From contig JAQBSZ010000018.1 in the NCBI GenBank assembly GCA_027623555.1, positions 1-64,000 of the forward strand: a DNA stretch of 64,000 nucleotides, read 5' to 3'. A program made the position numbers and the translations under genes. Below the pieces are notes generated by a model that was not told the origin of the DNA, did no database searches, and saw only the letters and a list, made by a program, of their open reading frames with translations. Below, in pieces: positions 17,476-27,450 of this stretch (positions are counted from its first letter, which is position 1; the number at the start of each line of letters is the position of its first letter). Source of the stretch: Pseudomonadota bacterium (GTDB taxonomy: Bacteria; Pseudomonadota; Gammaproteobacteria; Pseudomonadales; Pseudohongiellaceae).

Positions 17476-18840
17476 ATGACAGCAACGAATCAGGTATTAG
17501 TAGTAGAAGACGAAGAAGTAATTCGCAATGCATTGAAGCGATTACTGGAACGATACGAGTATAAAGTTAGTGAAGCAGGCTCTGTCAAAGAGTCCCTGGA
17601 AAAATATGACATGGACCAATTTGACGTGATCATCAGCGATTTACGTTTACCTGGTGCACCTGGCACCGACTTAATTAAAGCGACCAATACTCCTGTTTTG
17701 ATAATGACAAGTTATTCAAGCATTCGCTCAGCAATCGACTCTATGAAAATGGGAGCAGTCGATTATATTGCAAAACCGTTTGAGCATAATGAGATAATCG
17801 AGACTGTCAGCAAGATTATTCGAGAACATCCAAAGTCCAAGAAGCTTACAAAATTAGAAAACGATGATCATGAGCCTCCAGTGCATGGAATGATTGGAAG
17901 CTGCCCGCAGATGATGGAGCTATTCAGGCGCATTCGTAAAGTCGCACAAACGAATTCAACTGTTCTCATTAATGGCGAATCAGGAACTGGCAAAGAATTA
18001 GTGGCGCGGGCGATTCATAATCTAAGCAGTAGAAAAAATCATGAGATGATTTCAGTAAACTGCGCAGCGATCCCCGAAAATTTAATTGAATCTGAACTTT
18101 TCGGGCATGAGAAAGGCGCATTCACGGGCGCGACCGCAACACGTACCGGACTGGTGGAAGCGGCAAATAGCAGCACACTGTTCCTGGATGAGATTGGGGA
18201 ACTGCCCCTGGAAGCACAGGCCCGCCTGCTGCGAGTCCTGCAGGAAAATGAGATTCGGAAGGTAGGCTCAGTTCAATCGAAGAAAGTAGATGTCAGGCTG
18301 GTAGTTGCAACTCACAGAGACTTGAAGCAGTTAGTCATTGATGGGCAATTTCGGGAAGATCTTTATTACCGAATCAATGTCATGACATTGCTGATCCCGC
18401 CGCTGCGAGAACGGGGAAACGATATTCTCGAACTAGCCGATGCGATTTTACTGAGAACCTGTGTGCGACTGAAAACGCCAATGCTCAGTTTCAGTAGCGG
18501 GGCAAGCCATGCAATTGCGAATTACCCTTGGCCTGGAAATGTTCGGGAATTAGAGAATGCGATTGAAAGAGCTGTGGTGCTCGCCGAAATGGATGAAATT
18601 GGCGAAGAATTACTGGCAATCGATAGCGAGGGTGCGCAGATTGAGGAAATGCCTCAATCAGAATTAGCAGAACCTGTTGAGGAATTGTCGCTGGAAGACT
18701 ATTTCCAGCGCTTCGTACTCGAACATCAGGATTCCATGAATGAGACCCAATTGGCCAAGAAGCTGGGAATAAGCCGAAAATGTTTATGGGAAAGAAGACA
18801 GCGATTCGGGATCCCACGAAAGAAGAAGCAAGCTGTTTAA
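17476..18840 (+). CDS. CbrB-type sigma-54-dependent response regulator
   Basis: This 454-residue NtrC-class activator has a receiver domain (about 1-120) with phospho-acceptor D55 in IISDLRLPG, an AAA+ domain with Walker A GESGTGKE, the sigma-54 contact loop GAFTGA, Walker B TLFLDEIGELP and the arginine-finger region, and a C-terminal Fis-type helix-turn-helix ending LGISRKCLWERRQRFGI. All catalytic motifs are intact. It should activate sigma-54 promoters in response to CbrA, and a fitting promoter lies about 225 bp downstream of its own stop, before the RNA locus at 19091. In Pseudomonas, CbrB controls crcZ at exactly this place. Confidence 0.95.
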   Translation: MTATNQVLVVEDEEVIRNALKRLLERYEYKVSEAGSVKESLEKYDMDQFDVIISDLRLPGAPGTDLIKATNTPVLIMTSYSSIRSAIDSMKMGAVDYIAKPFEHNEIIETVSKIIREHPKSKKLTKLENDDHEPPVHGMIGSCPQMMELFRRIRKVAQTNSTVLINGESGTGKELVARAIHNLSSRKNHEMISVNCAAIPENLIESELFGHEKGAFTGATATRTGLVEAANSSTLFLDEIGELPLEAQARLLRVLQENEIRKVGSVQSKKVDVRLVVATHRDLKQLVIDGQFREDLYYRINVMTLLIPPLRERGNDILELADAILLRTCVRLKTPMLSFSSGASHAIANYPWPGNVRELENAIERAVVLAEMDEIGEELLAIDSEGAQIEEMPQSELAEPVEELSLEDYFQRFVLEHQDSMNETQLAKKLGISRKCLWERRQRFGIPRKKKQAV

Positions 18841-18944
18841 CCTGCTTAGTTTGCCAGAAAGTTCCTGAATTTCCAGGCCTGGTGATACTGGCAGAAAACC
18901 ACAGTTCATGCGGCTTTCAGTGATTTTGAGGATTCGGCATTATT

Positions 18945-18990
18945 TGTTACCGCTACCCTTCTACCCAAATATCAGTGATATTTAGTAACA
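18945..18990. promoter_or_regulatory. Inverted TGTTAC/GTAACA pair, candidate CbrB site
   Basis: TGTTAC at 18945-18950 and its reverse complement GTAACA at 18985-18990 lie 74-119 bp upstream of the sigma-54 promoter, the usual range for an enhancer-type activator. These half-sites resemble, from memory, those described for CbrB at Pseudomonas crcZ. The 34-bp spacing is wide, so the two could be separate subsites. Confidence 0.6.
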
Positions 18991-19063
18991 TAAATTGTAT
19001 TTAAAGTATTCGACAACTAATTTCTAAATCGCTAATTGCTTGATAAGTAAAGATTTAATAATA

Positions 19064-19080
19064 TTGGCACAGTAAATGCC
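19064..19080 (+). promoter_or_regulatory. Sigma-54 (-24/-12) promoter of the RNA locus
   Basis: TTGGCAC followed by TGC with GG and GC exactly 10 nt apart matches the sigma-54 consensus (TGGCAC-N5-TTGC) closely; only the -12 element is slightly imperfect. Predicted start is near 19091. It faces a gene-free stretch, not pcnB directly, and lies downstream of a sigma-54 activator gene. Confidence 0.8.
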
Positions 19081-19090
19081 TTATATATCA

Positions 19091-19352
19091 AGCTAATAAC
19101 AATAAATAATAATAATAAGCCTTAATAAAAACAAAAATAGCATTACTGAGTTATACAACTAAGGTTAGTGCATTAAATAATAATAAGGCTGGGTTTGAGG
19201 CTCGTAGCAAGTTGTTACGGTTCCCCAAATTTACTGCCTCTTGCTTATGCGGCGCCGTAATTGGCTCCCAACTAATAAAAATTATAAGCAAATAACCAAT
19301 AGCAATAATAACTATTAACTTCCGACGGGGGGTGGTCTTCACCCCCTTATCT
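19091..19352 (+). ncRNA. CrcZ-like Hfq/Crc-sequestering small RNA (candidate)
   Basis: A predicted transcript of about 260 nt runs from the sigma-54 promoter to a GC hairpin at 19328-19346. It contains five clusters of the AAnAAnAA motif bound by Hfq/Crc: 19095-19118, 19124-19137, 19176-19186, 19274-19281 and 19304-19311, some with several overlapping registers. No plausible coding frame exists on the + strand. Position between cbrB and pcnB, promoter class and motif content all match Pseudomonas CrcZ, the RNA that titrates Hfq/Crc to relieve carbon catabolite repression. It is shorter than the ~400-nt CrcZ, and the linker sequences are not recognisable to me. Ends and expression are inferred. 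Confidence 0.72.
19328..19350 (+). terminator. Hairpin terminator of the RNA locus
   Basis: A GGGGGTG/CACCCCC stem with the 5-nt loop GTCTT is followed by ttat and a pyrimidine-rich run. The T-tract is short, so termination may be partial and allow read-through toward pcnB. Confidence 0.65.
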
Positions 19353-19544
19353 CCCTCCCCAACCTTTTGATATTCTGCTATTTTGCCTGCGCCGGTGTAT
19401 CATGCGAATTGAGCCTATGGTCACATGTGTCAGTGGCGACACCACTCCCGAGAACTAGCATTGCAATGTGTTTACTCCAATCCTTTTCCTTCTGCAGCGA
19501 GAAAACCCCATTTTTTGTTTAGCCCGATTTAAAGCTGATCCTCG

Positions 19545-20900
19545 ATGAATTCAAAAGTACCTTTGCCGGGATTGGACAAAGCGCATATCGTCGAGCGTGA
19601 TCAACATCCAATATCCCGCAAACAAATTGCCCCTAATGCGCTGAAAGTGCTGTATCGACTCGATGAAGCTGGATTCCATGGCTATCTGGTAGGCGGTGGA
19701 GTAAGAGACTTGCTTTTGGGTAACAAACCGAAAGACTTTGATATCGCGACTAACGCAACACCGGAAGAGCTTAAAGGCCTGTTTAGAAACTCACGCATTA
19801 TAGGTCGACGATTTAAAATTGTGCATATCAGTTTCGGTAGGGAGATTATCGAAGTAGCAACGTTTCGAGCCCATCATGATGCACAGAATGAATTTGGCGA
19901 CCAGGAACATAGAAGAAAGATTCGCGGTTTGGATTCTGCACATTCAAGTTCAGGAATGATTCTGAGAGATAATGTGTATGGCGGCATAGATGAGGACGCG
20001 CTTCGTCGAGACTTCACCGTAAACGCACTCTACTACACAATAGATCAATTCAAAGTACTCGACTTCAGCTCTGGTATGGAAGATCTACGAACGCGCCAAA
20101 TTCGCATAATTGGGGACCCGGAAGAACGCTATAAGGAAGATCCGGTAAGGATGCTTAGAGCGATTCGATTTTCAGCCAAGTTAAACTTTACCATCGAACA
20201 GCTGACAAGACGCCCCTTCAAGGATCTAGCTCACTTGTTAGAATCCATATCACCGGCGCGCCTGTTTGATGAAACACTGAAGCTCATGACCGGTGGTCAC
20301 GCCGTAGAAACTTTTGCTCAACTCTGTGAATTTCACCTTGGTCGATACCTTTTCGCTCCCACATTGGAAGCATTACAGCAGGCCGACTCCACCTGGTGCA
20401 ATCTCGTCGACCTGGCTTTGGCCAACACAGATACGCGTCTGGCAGCTGGGAAATCCGTAACCCCCGCTTTTTTATTTGCCGCGCTTTTGTGGCCAGTTCT
20501 TAATCTGCGGTTGGCGCAATTAACTACTCCAGGTGCAACTCTCCATCAGGTATTTATTTTGGCAGCGAACCAAACAATATTGAAACAACTTGACTACACG
20601 GCCATCCCCAAGCGATTTACAGCCGCCAGTCGAGAAATCTGGGAATTGCAGTACCGACTACAGCGCCGCAATCGGCGTAGTATTGAGAGCGTTTTCGCTC
20701 ATCCGCGTTTTCGTGCTGCCTATGACTTTCTATTGCTACGAGAAGACTCTGGGGAAAACCTCGATGGACTAGGTCAGTGGTGGACGGATTTTCAAATTGG
20801 TGATACAAAACATCAAATGGAAATGATTAATGCAGTATCAAAGCCCAGAAAGCGACGACGCCGACGTAGTAAATTGAATCCCCCGAGTGTTCCCGACTAA
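19545..20900 (+). CDS. Poly(A) polymerase I
   Basis: This 451-residue nucleotidyltransferase adds 3' poly(A) tails to RNAs and primes their decay. The polymerase head has LVGGGVRDLLLG and the catalytic DFDIATNATPE (about residues 49-75); the following RRDFTVNALYY and RYKEDPVRMLRAIRFSAKL blocks are the PcnB/CCA-adding-enzyme motifs. The very basic C-terminus (PRKRRRRRSK) is typical of PcnB rather than of CCA-adding enzymes. It follows the RNA locus. Its stop overlaps the next gene's start by one base; the usual next gene, folK, is absent. Confidence 0.93.
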   Translation: MNSKVPLPGLDKAHIVERDQHPISRKQIAPNALKVLYRLDEAGFHGYLVGGGVRDLLLGNKPKDFDIATNATPEELKGLFRNSRIIGRRFKIVHISFGREIIEVATFRAHHDAQNEFGDQEHRRKIRGLDSAHSSSGMILRDNVYGGIDEDALRRDFTVNALYYTIDQFKVLDFSSGMEDLRTRQIRIIGDPEERYKEDPVRMLRAIRFSAKLNFTIEQLTRRPFKDLAHLLESISPARLFDETLKLMTGGHAVETFAQLCEFHLGRYLFAPTLEALQQADSTWCNLVDLALANTDTRLAAGKSVTPAFLFAALLWPVLNLRLAQLTTPGATLHQVFILAANQTILKQLDYTAIPKRFTAASREIWELQYRLQRRNRRSIESVFAHPRFRAAYDFLLLREDSGENLDGLGQWWTDFQIGDTKHQMEMINAVSKPRKRRRRRSKLNPPSVPD

Positions 20901-21565
20901 TGCGGCAGCGCGTCCTCGAAAGGCAGCTGCCTCGATTTATCGCCATTGAAGGCCCTATTGGTGTTGGCAAGACAAGCCTTGCTAAGCGGCTTGCCGATAC
21001 ATTTAGCTATGATGTGTTACTGGAGAAAAGTGATGAGAATCCGTTTCTCGATCGTTTTTATCAAAACCCTCGGCAACATGCGCTCTCTACTCAGTTATTT
21101 TTCCTGTTTCAGCGTACTCAACAGATTCAGGAATTGCGCCAAGATGATATGTTTGAACCAGTTAGAGTCGCAGATTTTCTAATCGACAAAGATCAATTGT
21201 TCGCGCAACAGAATCTGGATCCTGATGAATACGAGTTGTACATGAAGGTATACCGCCACCTGACTATTGATGCGCCGATTCCCGACCTTGTCATCTACTT
21301 GCAAGCACCAACCTCTACCCTATTGGACCGCATTCAAAAACGCGGAATCGATGCAGAACAATATATTGAATTGGGATATCTAGAAAATCTGAATGACGCG
21401 TATACCGAATTTTTTCATTACTACAACAAAACTTCTGTCCTGATCGTCAATAGTGCCGAGATAGACCTGGTAGAAAATGAGGAAGACTACCGACAACTAG
21501 TAGACTATATTGTGTCCCTGCCAAGCGGCACGCAATACTTTAATCCGAGACCTTCGCTCCTCTAG
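20900..21565 (+). CDS. Deoxynucleoside kinase family protein
   Basis: This 221-residue P-loop kinase has Walker A GPIGVGKTSLAK (about residues 18-29), a LEKSDENPFLDRFY stretch with the substrate-site Glu, and a LID-like segment LDRIQKRGIDAEQYI. The family phosphorylates deoxyribonucleosides with ATP (salvage); specificity cannot be read by eye. It starts in the stop codon of pcnB (TAATG), so the two are coupled. In related genomes a gene of this family often sits between folK and panB; here folK is missing and this gene takes its place. Confidence 0.88.
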   Translation: MRQRVLERQLPRFIAIEGPIGVGKTSLAKRLADTFSYDVLLEKSDENPFLDRFYQNPRQHALSTQLFFLFQRTQQIQELRQDDMFEPVRVADFLIDKDQLFAQQNLDPDEYELYMKVYRHLTIDAPIPDLVIYLQAPTSTLLDRIQKRGIDAEQYIELGYLENLNDAYTEFFHYYNKTSVLIVNSAEIDLVENEEDYRQLVDYIVSLPSGTQYFNPRPSLL

Positions 21566-21663
21566 ATCCAGCCCGGTCTTTCACAATACCCTATGGATTG
21601 ACGGATCGAAGCGTGATTCGATAGAATTCTTACCACCTTCATTTCCCATCGCCGGCATCGAAC

Positions 21664-22476
21664 ATGAGCAGACACAAATCAGCTAAACATGTGACACTAA
21701 CCACGCTGCAAGACATGAAGCAGAAAGGTGAAAAAATTGCTTGCCTAACTGCTTATGATGCTTGTTTTGCCAGGATACTCAGCGAGGCGGGTGTAGAGGT
21801 TTTGCTGGTAGGGGATTCACTGGGCATGGTGCTGCAAGGTCACGATAGCACGCTGCCAGTTACCATGACGGACATGATTTACCACACCCAATGTGTAAAA
21901 CGGGGTAACAAGGGGTCACTCCTGATGGCAGACCTGCCATTTATGAGTTATGCCTCGGAATCTCAGACTTTGGAGAACGCCGCTGCGCTGATGAGGGCTG
22001 GAGCACATATCGTCAAGCTTGAAGGTGGAGCCTGGATCGCGAGCACAACAAAGCTCCTCGCCGAGCGTGGCATACCCGTCTGCGCTCACATGGGATTGAC
22101 ACCGCAATCTGTTAACCGTATTGGTGGATTTCACGTACAGGGTAGAGATACTGCGCAGGCACAACTGATTGTCGAAGAAGCTCAGCTGCTTCAATCGGCT
22201 GGAGCAAATATTCTGCTTTTAGAATGTGTGCCGAAAGCGCTAGCCAGGGCACTGACCGAATCTGTCGATATACCCGTCATTGGAATCGGTGCGGGGCCGG
22301 ATACCACTGGGCAAATAATGGTTTTGCATGATGTACTCGGAGTCTCTCCAATTACTCCGAAATTTGTCAAAAATTTTTTAGCTGCATCAGATAACGGTAT
22401 CCTTGGCGCGATTGAAGCTTATGTGAACTCGGTAAAAAATAAATCCTTTCCAGCCGAAGAACATTGTTTCAATTGA
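21664..22476 (+). CDS. Ketopantoate hydroxymethyltransferase
   Basis: This 270-residue, full-length PanB makes ketopantoate from alpha-ketoisovalerate and methylene-THF in pantothenate/CoA synthesis. Visible are the Mg2+-site region [20 protein letters not shown], the substrate block [15 protein letters not shown] and [14 protein letters not shown]. It is followed after 13 bp by panC, forming the panBC pair. panD is not nearby. Confidence 0.97.
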   Translation: MSRHKSAKHVTLTTLQDMKQKGEKIACLTAYDACFARILSEAGVEVLLVGDSLGMVLQGHDSTLPVTMTDMIYHTQCVKRGNKGSLLMADLPFMSYASESQTLENAAALMRAGAHIVKLEGGAWIASTTKLLAERGIPVCAHMGLTPQSVNRIGGFHVQGRDTAQAQLIVEEAQLLQSAGANILLLECVPKALARALTESVDIPVIGIGAGPDTTGQIMVLHDVLGVSPITPKFVKNFLAASDNGILGAIEAYVNSVKNKSFPAEEHCFN

Positions 22477-22489
22477 CTTTTGATATTCC

Positions 22490-23368
22490 ATGCAGATACT
22501 TACCAGTACGGCCGAACTCCGTGAAGTACTAGCACTGCAGAGGTTAGGTGGTCGATCTATAGGACTAGTACCGACGATGGGAAACCTGCATTCAGGGCAC
22601 TTGAAGCTAGTAGATTCCGCTGTAAAACAATGTGATTTTGTTGTCAGTACTATCTTTGTCAATCCTTTGCAGTTCGGTCCAAACGAAGATCTGGAAGCCT
22701 ATCCTCGCAGTTTACGGGACGACCAGGAAAAGCTGATTTCAGCCGCTTGTAGTTGTCTCTTTGTACCCGCCGAAGAAGAACTATTCGGACCAGAGCGGAA
22801 AGACACTACCATTATCAGCGTGCCTGAAATGTCTGAAATCTATTGCGGTAAAAGTAGACCAGGTCATTTCGACGGAGTTGCAACTATAGTTTGCAAACTA
22901 TTCAATATTGTTCAACCAGACAAAGCCTTCTTCGGGTACAAAGACTATCAACAACTCTTACTTATCCGAAGAATGACCCAGGATCTCTCATTCGATATTG
23001 AAATTGTTGGAATCGAAACCGCACGTAACGCCAGCGGCCTGGCTTTAAGTTCTCGAAATAGTTACCTGGACAGAGAGGAACTTGCAACAGCAGCCATGCT
23101 TTATCACTGCCTGGCTTCCGCTGCTGATGCCATCATCAATGGCAGTAGAGATTATTTGAAATTGGAAAAGACTGCTACGCAAAAGCTTTCAGATGCAGGC
23201 TTTGTTGTGGACTATTTTTCCATCTGTAACGCAGAAAACCTTGTGGCAGCAAGCCACCAGGATCGATCACTCGTAATTCTGGCTGCAGCGATACTGGGTT
23301 CATGTCGCTTGATCGACAACGTTCAGTTACAGGTTGATGTGCAATCCATCGAGAGGCAAGTCAATTGA
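22490..23368 (+). CDS. Pantothenate synthetase
   Basis: This 292-residue, cytosolic enzyme joins pantoate and beta-alanine with ATP, releasing AMP and PPi. The HIGH-type motif is in PTMGNLHSGHL (about residues 26-36); FVNPLQFGPNEDL, the KSRPGHFDGVATIV block and the KMSKS-like LSSRNSYL are all present. It is the second gene of panBC. Panto-ate supply from panB and PPi removal by the pyrophosphatase in this window fit. Confidence 0.97.
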   Translation: MQILTSTAELREVLALQRLGGRSIGLVPTMGNLHSGHLKLVDSAVKQCDFVVSTIFVNPLQFGPNEDLEAYPRSLRDDQEKLISAACSCLFVPAEEELFGPERKDTTIISVPEMSEIYCGKSRPGHFDGVATIVCKLFNIVQPDKAFFGYKDYQQLLLIRRMTQDLSFDIEIVGIETARNASGLALSSRNSYLDREELATAAMLYHCLASAADAIINGSRDYLKLEKTATQKLSDAGFVVDYFSICNAENLVAASHQDRSLVILAAAILGSCRLIDNVQLQVDVQSIERQVN

Positions 23369-23616
23369 TCCTTTTAATGTTCCTTTCATAGCCCTTTTTT
23401 ATCGCACTATTCGATGCAATTTATCTATCGATCACAGCCCCAATCACAATTCTAACAAGTTGAGTAGCCCCGGACTTTGAGGCATACTGATATACCCTTA
23501 CTCATACGCATTACAGTTCACCGATCAACATAGAAGTAAAAACATAGCGCCATTCTCTCTATCCAGAATAGTTTCAAACTCCAGAATTTTCGAAAAGGAA
23601 GACACGGGTAAATGAC

Positions 23617-25554
23617 ATGTCAGAAATAAAGATCCATCCGGTTAGCGAAGCTGCTGCCAATCACAGTCATCTCAACCGCCAACTTTACGAAGAGCTATAC
23701 CAGCAATCTATTAACACACCGGAGGAATTCTGGGCGGAACAGGCGGGTGAACTTCTATATTGGCATGAGCCCTGGAAATCAGTGTACCGCGGTGATTTCA
23801 ATAAAGCTGAAACTAATTGGTTCAAAGGAGCAAAGCTCAATGTTGCGTTCAATTGCATTGACAGACACCTGGAACGCAAAGGCGAGCAAACGGCGATAAT
23901 CTGGGAAGGCGACGAACCCGATGATGATAAGAAGATTACCTATCGGGAACTTCATCAGCAGGTCTGCCGATTGGCTAACGCATTAAAGGCAAGGGGAGTG
24001 AAGAAAGGCGACAGGGTTTGTATTTATATGCCCATGATTCCAGAGGCAGCATTTGCCATGTTGGCTTGCGCACGAATTGGTGCGGTACATTCGGTCGTTT
24101 TCGGCGGTTTCTCACCTGAATCACTCAAGGATCGGATACTGGATTCCGATTGCCAAACCGTCATTACTGCAGATCAGGGAGTCAGAGGTGGCCGCACAAT
24201 TCCACTAAAAGCTAATGTAGACTCCGCTCTTGAGAATTGCCCGAATGTTCACTCGGTATTTGTTGTAAGAAGAACCAACGCCGAAGTCACCTGGTTTGAA
24301 GAGCGAGACGTCTGTTACCACAAGGCTACAGCTGCGGTGAGTACTCAGTGTGAGCCTGAACTCATGGATGCTGAAGATCCGCTATTTATACTTTATACGT
24401 CTGGCTCAACGGGCAAACCCAAAGGCGTACTGCATACAACCGCCGGTTATCTGCTCGGTGCAAGTATTACTCACAAATACGTGTTTGATTATCACGATGG
24501 GGATATTTACTGGTGTACCGCTGATGTCGGCTGGGTTACCGGGCACTCTTATATTGTCTTCGGTCCACTGGCAAACGGCGCAATTACTTTGATGTTTGAA
24601 GGGATTCCAACCTATCCAAATGCCTCTCGCTTCTGGCAGGTAATCGATAAACATCTGGTCAATATCTTTTATACGGCGCCCACGGCAATCCGGGCTTTGA
24701 TGGCGGCCGGTGACGAACCAGTAACTAAGACTTCTCGAGCTTCGTTACGCTTGTTGGGCTCGGTGGGTGAACCCATAAATCCTGAGGCATGGGAATGGTA
24801 TTACCAGGTTGTAGGCGATTCACGCTGTCCGATTGTCGATACCTGGTGGCAAACCGAAACTGGCGCGATCATGATAACGCCGCTTCCTGGAGTGACCGAT
24901 TTGAAACCTGGCTCGGCTGCTGAACCATTCTTTGGTGTTCGACCAGCATTACTGGATACTGACGGCAATGAACTGGAAGGCGCAGCGACTGGAAATCTGG
25001 TTCTGGCGCAGAGTTGGCCAAGCCAGATCCGCACTATATATGGTGACCACCAACGCTGCATTGATACCTACTTTTCTGCCTATCCTGGTTACTATTTCAC
25101 TGGAGACAGTGCGCGCAGAGACGAAGATGGATATTACTGGGTAACTGGCCGGGTTGACGATGTAATCAATGTTTCTGGGCATCGCCTTGGGACAGCTGAG
25201 ATTGAAAGTGCTTTGGTACTCCATCACTGTGTGGCTGAGGCGGCCGTAGTTGGTTATCCACACGCAATAAAAGGCCAGGGAATTTACGCTTACGTAACAC
25301 TAATGAGCGGAACGGAAACCACTGAGGAACTTAGGTCCGAGCTGATTCAATTCGTTGGAAAAGAGATTGGCGCTTTTGCCAAACCGGAATTGATTCAGTT
25401 TGCACCCGGACTTCCCAAAACTCGCTCAGGCAAGATTATGCGACGTATCCTTCGGAAAATTGCTGCAAACGAATTGGACAACCTCGGCGATACAACAACG
25501 CTTGCCGATCCCGCAGTCGTTGAGCAGTTAATTGAGAATCGTGCAATTAAATAG
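23617..25554 (+). CDS. Acetyl-CoA synthetase (AMP-forming)
   Basis: This 645-residue Acs makes acetyl-CoA from acetate, ATP and CoA. The adenylation core has [28 protein letters not shown] and [20 protein letters not shown]. The C-terminal lysine K606 in [12 protein letters not shown] is the conserved, acetylation-regulated catalytic residue. Length is exactly typical. An AAGGAAG Shine-Dalgarno-like run lies about 20 bp upstream of the ATG. An OsmC-type gene follows after 20 bp. Its place at the end of the cbr-pan block is shared with Pseudomonas. Confidence 0.97.
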   Translation: MSEIKIHPVSEAAANHSHLNRQLYEELYQQSINTPEEFWAEQAGELLYWHEPWKSVYRGDFNKAETNWFKGAKLNVAFNCIDRHLERKGEQTAIIWEGDEPDDDKKITYRELHQQVCRLANALKARGVKKGDRVCIYMPMIPEAAFAMLACARIGAVHSVVFGGFSPESLKDRILDSDCQTVITADQGVRGGRTIPLKANVDSALENCPNVHSVFVVRRTNAEVTWFEERDVCYHKATAAVSTQCEPELMDAEDPLFILYTSGSTGKPKGVLHTTAGYLLGASITHKYVFDYHDGDIYWCTADVGWVTGHSYIVFGPLANGAITLMFEGIPTYPNASRFWQVIDKHLVNIFYTAPTAIRALMAAGDEPVTKTSRASLRLLGSVGEPINPEAWEWYYQVVGDSRCPIVDTWWQTETGAIMITPLPGVTDLKPGSAAEPFFGVRPALLDTDGNELEGAATGNLVLAQSWPSQIRTIYGDHQRCIDTYFSAYPGYYFTGDSARRDEDGYYWVTGRVDDVINVSGHRLGTAEIESALVLHHCVAEAAVVGYPHAIKGQGIYAYVTLMSGTETTEELRSELIQFVGKEIGAFAKPELIQFAPGLPKTRSGKIMRRILRKIAANELDNLGDTTTLADPAVVEQLIENRAIK

Positions 25555-25574
25555 TTAATTGAATTTTAAGCGCC

Positions 25575-26033
25575 ATGTCGAACTATAAGGCAACGATCAG
25601 CTGGCAACGTAACGGAGGCGATCTACTTACGGGCAAGTATTCCCGTGCCCACATCTGGAAATTTGATGGCGGACTGGAAGTCCCAGCATCAGCCTCACCT
25701 CAAATTGTCCCCTTCCCCTGGTCTCGAGAAGAAAATGTCGATCCAGAAGAGGCATTTATTGCATCACTTTCATCCTGTCATATGCTTTTCTATTTGTCTC
25801 TTGCTGCCGAACAAGGCTTCCAGGTGGATACTTACGAAGATTGTGCAGTTGGGAAAATGGCAAGGAATAGACAGGGGAAATACATAGTATCTGAGGTTGA
25901 ACTCAATCCCAGAATCAGTCATTCCGGCGACTTGATCCCGGATAAAGCTGCTAAAGATACTTTACATCACCAAGCCAACGATCAGTGCTTTATAGCTAAC
26001 TCGGTGAAAACAAAGGTAAAAATCAATCTATAG
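25575..26033 (+). CDS. OsmC-family peroxidase-like protein
   Basis: This 152-residue OsmC/Ohr-fold protein has the two family cysteines in SLSSCHMLFYL (about residue 58) and NDQCFIANSVKT (about 137), which reduce organic or lipid hydroperoxides. It sits 20 bp after acs on the same strand and is probably co-transcribed. Whether it is a true peroxidase is inferred from the conserved cysteine pair. Confidence 0.9.
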   Translation: MSNYKATISWQRNGGDLLTGKYSRAHIWKFDGGLEVPASASPQIVPFPWSREENVDPEEAFIASLSSCHMLFYLSLAAEQGFQVDTYEDCAVGKMARNRQGKYIVSEVELNPRISHSGDLIPDKAAKDTLHHQANDQCFIANSVKTKVKINL

Positions 26034-26118
26034 TAATACCTTATAGTTTCCCTCTTAATTGTAGTGTGGCTCGCTGCGTGCAAAAATAGGTCCCATCTCG
26101 ATTTGCAGTCAAAGCGAA

Positions 26119-27447
26119 ATGTCAGTCTCTTCCAGATTCAATAGTGATTTGAAACGGCTCCCGCCAATCAGGGCAGTTCGTAGTGCAGTAGGGTTATTTC
26201 CTCTTACCTTGCAAGGCACGATCACTCTGTTCATTGCTGCAATATCTCTTAGTATTTATGGATACGGTTCGATGGATCTAGTGGTGTTCTCTCTGGCGAT
26301 CTGTGCACTTGCTATTTTGATTTTCTGTTTATTCTGTTCTGTTATCAGCGGGATCTTCGTTCAGCGAAACGTAAATAGTCGAATTGGTGACCTACGAATA
26401 GGTACTGAGGCGATTTGTGTGGAAGCCGGGTTTCCCAATGAAACCGGGTTTACCCTGCCAGTGCTCAATTATTTCCCACTCGTTAAACTAAGCTGGCAAA
26501 TTGCCTTTCCCGATTTTATAGAAACCAGAATTCGAGTTTCGTCTTCGAACCAGCTCATTGAAGAGATTATTCCCAAGAAACGATGCCTGACCGAGGCTGT
26601 CGTGCGGCAGTTTACAGTGGCTGATGTATTGGGTTTCTGTCGTTATTCCTGGCAACAAAAGCAAACTGTCAGGTGCATAGCCCTGCCGAGAACGAATACA
26701 GTCAAACCATTACCGTTGTTACGCGCTCTCACCGCCGAAGACGGCATACCCAATCCATCGGGTGAGCCTGAAGGCGACCGTATGGAAATTCGACCCTATG
26801 CTCCTGGAGATTCTGTGCGCGACATCATGTGGAAGGTGTACGCTCGCAGTCGTCAGTTGAATGTACGCCTTGCTGAAAAAAGTGTCTTTCATAGCAAACG
26901 CACTGTGGCTTACTTGCTGAGCAGCAGGAATGATGAAGCGGCCGCAGCCGTCGCTCGGGTTGCCCTGCAATCAGGGGCATTTGGTGAGGACTGGGCTTTT
27001 GGGGCAGATGGCTCTGAGCAACCCTGTGATACTGTCGCAGAATCTCTAAATGCTATTGCCCGTTCCAGGGCAATCGCATCGACCTATAGTTACGGGCTGG
27101 ACAGTTTTTTGGCGTCGACAGCGGGACAATCCGGGGCACACTGTATTGTATTTGCGGCAGCCGAACGTGCTCCCTGGCTGCCAAATTTGAAGAAAACTAT
27201 TGGTAGTTCTCCCGGTCGTTTCTCTCTAGTATTAGCAACCGATGGTTTCGAAGATCTCCAAACTACAAGCATCTGGCACAAGCTGCTGCTCAAGGAGGCC
27301 GACACTGCTCACAGGGAATTCGAATCAGCCAGTTCAAAACATGAACTGCTCAACCTGTTGACTGAAATTGGTCTATTTGTAGAATCTACCCTGGTTGTAG
27401 ACCGAAAAACGGGGTACAGCTTTGATCAAAGGCTTCGCAAGGTTTAA
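26119..27447 (+). CDS. DUF58 domain protein
   Basis: This 442-residue protein has two membrane helices (about residues 33-80) followed by a cytosolic/periplasmic region with the DUF58 signature EIRPYAPGDSVRDIMWKVYARSRQLNVR near residue 225. DUF58 proteins have a von Willebrand A-like fold and normally work with a MoxR ATPase. It is the first gene of a four-gene operon (DUF58, transglutaminase, MoxR, TPR), 3 bp before the next start. The function of such operons is poorly known. Confidence 0.88.
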   Translation: MSVSSRFNSDLKRLPPIRAVRSAVGLFPLTLQGTITLFIAAISLSIYGYGSMDLVVFSLAICALAILIFCLFCSVISGIFVQRNVNSRIGDLRIGTEAICVEAGFPNETGFTLPVLNYFPLVKLSWQIAFPDFIETRIRVSSSNQLIEEIIPKKRCLTEAVVRQFTVADVLGFCRYSWQQKQTVRCIALPRTNTVKPLPLLRALTAEDGIPNPSGEPEGDRMEIRPYAPGDSVRDIMWKVYARSRQLNVRLAEKSVFHSKRTVAYLLSSRNDEAAAAVARVALQSGAFGEDWAFGADGSEQPCDTVAESLNAIARSRAIASTYSYGLDSFLASTAGQSGAHCIVFAAAERAPWLPNLKKTIGSSPGRFSLVLATDGFEDLQTTSIWHKLLLKEADTAHREFESASSKHELLNLLTEIGLFVESTLVVDRKTGYSFDQRLRKV

Positions 27448-27450
27448 GTA

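Noticed and set aside
19151..19342. 63-codon frame on the minus strand opposite the A-rich RNA locus
   Set aside because: Composition reflects the reversed A-rich motifs and terminator; no ribosome site, and the + strand RNA explains the sequence better.
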